A stretch of 64,000 bases of DNA from Lingula anatina (taxonomy: Eukaryota > Brachiopoda > Lingulata > Lingulida > Lingulidae). Below are positions 63,401 through 64,000 of this stretch, in pieces. The stretch spans positions 221,584 to 285,583 of the forward strand of contig NW_019774836.1 in the NCBI RefSeq assembly GCF_001039355.2, read 5' to 3'. The position numbers were made by a program, and so were the translations under genes. The number at the start of each line of letters is the position of its first letter. The stretch's first letter is position 1. Under the pieces are notes generated by a model that saw only the letters and a program-made list of their open reading frames with translations, was not told the origin of the DNA and ran no database searches.

Positions 63401-64000
63401 AACATATAATAAGTAAACTTTCACCGCCTCTCTACTACAGTAAAAGAGGAACAGGGTACATGACGAGGCGTGGTGACAATATAACCCTAATCATGGACGT
63501 CCGCAGGGGGGGGGGGATGTCAGTGGGGACCCACCCCCCTGGAAATTTGGAACTGTATTTTTATTGCGGGTACCCAGCCAGTCATTATCCTCCCTTCAAT
63601 GACTTTGACTTACCTGGGCATTTTCTGCGGAGGCCAATAACCCTAACTCTTAACCTGTGACAGCCAGAGCGACTGCCATGAGTAACTTTTGGATGAGCAA
63701 AGGGTTATACATTCATGTACAACTCCTTGGATTGAGTTACACATTGGATTTCCTTAAAACTGAGCTTTCTTCATAATGACACATGGTCCACCTCCACACC
63801 TGTGATACGTGTACAATTTTTTACAGTGTGTTTGAGGATGGGTGGATGGGATGAAATAGCACCACTGCAGGGTACATTTATAAACCTCACATTAAAAACT
63901 GAGACGAGTGTGTGGATGGGTCGTCTAGACCTAATTTTCAAAGTCACATATTTCGTCCCGACCCTTTCCCCGCCTTGCTTTTAGAGACCGTGCGTTGGGG
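60488..64000. other. Gene-poor right end
   Basis: Apart from the weak VMO1-like fragment, there is AT-rich sequence, a CA run near 62886-62899 and a G-run/C-run fragment near 63495-63550 of the type seen at the ends of local MITEs. The frame at 61170-61394 on the minus strand is not recognisable as a protein. Confidence 0.45.
61787..61900 (+). pseudogene. Possible VMO1-like fragment
   Basis: One frame reads CDCGKWSIGFLLKFQ then DNDNAFINPGI. This resembles one repeat of vitelline membrane outer layer protein 1, whose pattern is roughly C-x-x-G-x-W-x-x-G-F-x-L-K, an acidic run, then D-x-A-x-N-x-I. There is no clear acceptor and the frame soon degenerates. It may be a relic, an isolated exon, or coincidence. 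Confidence 0.22.

Overview
The window is AT-rich animal nuclear DNA. It has phase-consistent exons with GT/AG borders, kilobase introns, simple repeats, inverted-repeat (MITE-like) elements, a tRNA-derived SINE and two assembly gaps. An LRR-Roc-COR gene with a RHIM-like tail next to a DED-CARD-CARD gene points to a marine invertebrate with expanded death-fold and innate immunity genes, such as an amphioxus, hemichordate, echinoderm or lophotrochozoan. Nothing fixes the species.

Layout. (1) 1-22.7 kb: no certain gene. It holds degenerate tandem repeats, microsatellites, one plausible orphan exon on the minus strand (5101-5264) and one decayed-looking coding patch (about 1440-1930). (2) 22.7-40.4 kb, minus strand: a complete six-exon gene for a 486-residue PTB-domain adaptor resembling SH2D5 but without an SH2 domain. 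Its promoter has YY1, ETS and E-box sites, and its last intron is 11.3 kb. (3) 40.5-43.4 kb: MITEs, a GTTGGCCCAAC palindromic repeat and a 785-base gap. (4) 43.4-50.9 kb, plus strand: a five-exon MFHAS1-like LRR-Roc-COR gene of 1033 residues, with an N-terminal membrane segment and a last exon carrying a RHIM-like amyloid motif. (5) 51.1-55.3 kb: a palindromic element and a diverged satellite of about 465 bp organised in threes. (6) 56.1-59.9 kb, plus strand: a six-exon gene for a 535-residue protein with a DED, two CARDs and an unrecognised C-terminal domain. (7) 60-64 kb: a SINE, a possible VMO1-like fragment and otherwise nothing coding that I can support.

The most interesting point is the pair on the plus strand. 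A membrane-anchored ROCO GTPase ending in a RHIM-like motif lies 6.8 kb upstream of a DED-CARD-CARD adaptor. By analogy with known families, RHIM, DED and CARD motifs are all homotypic assembly modules of cell-death and innate immune signalling, so the two may work in related pathways. That link is inferred from domains and proximity only. Neither the ROCO-RHIM nor the DED-CARD-CARD arrangement is one I know as standard.
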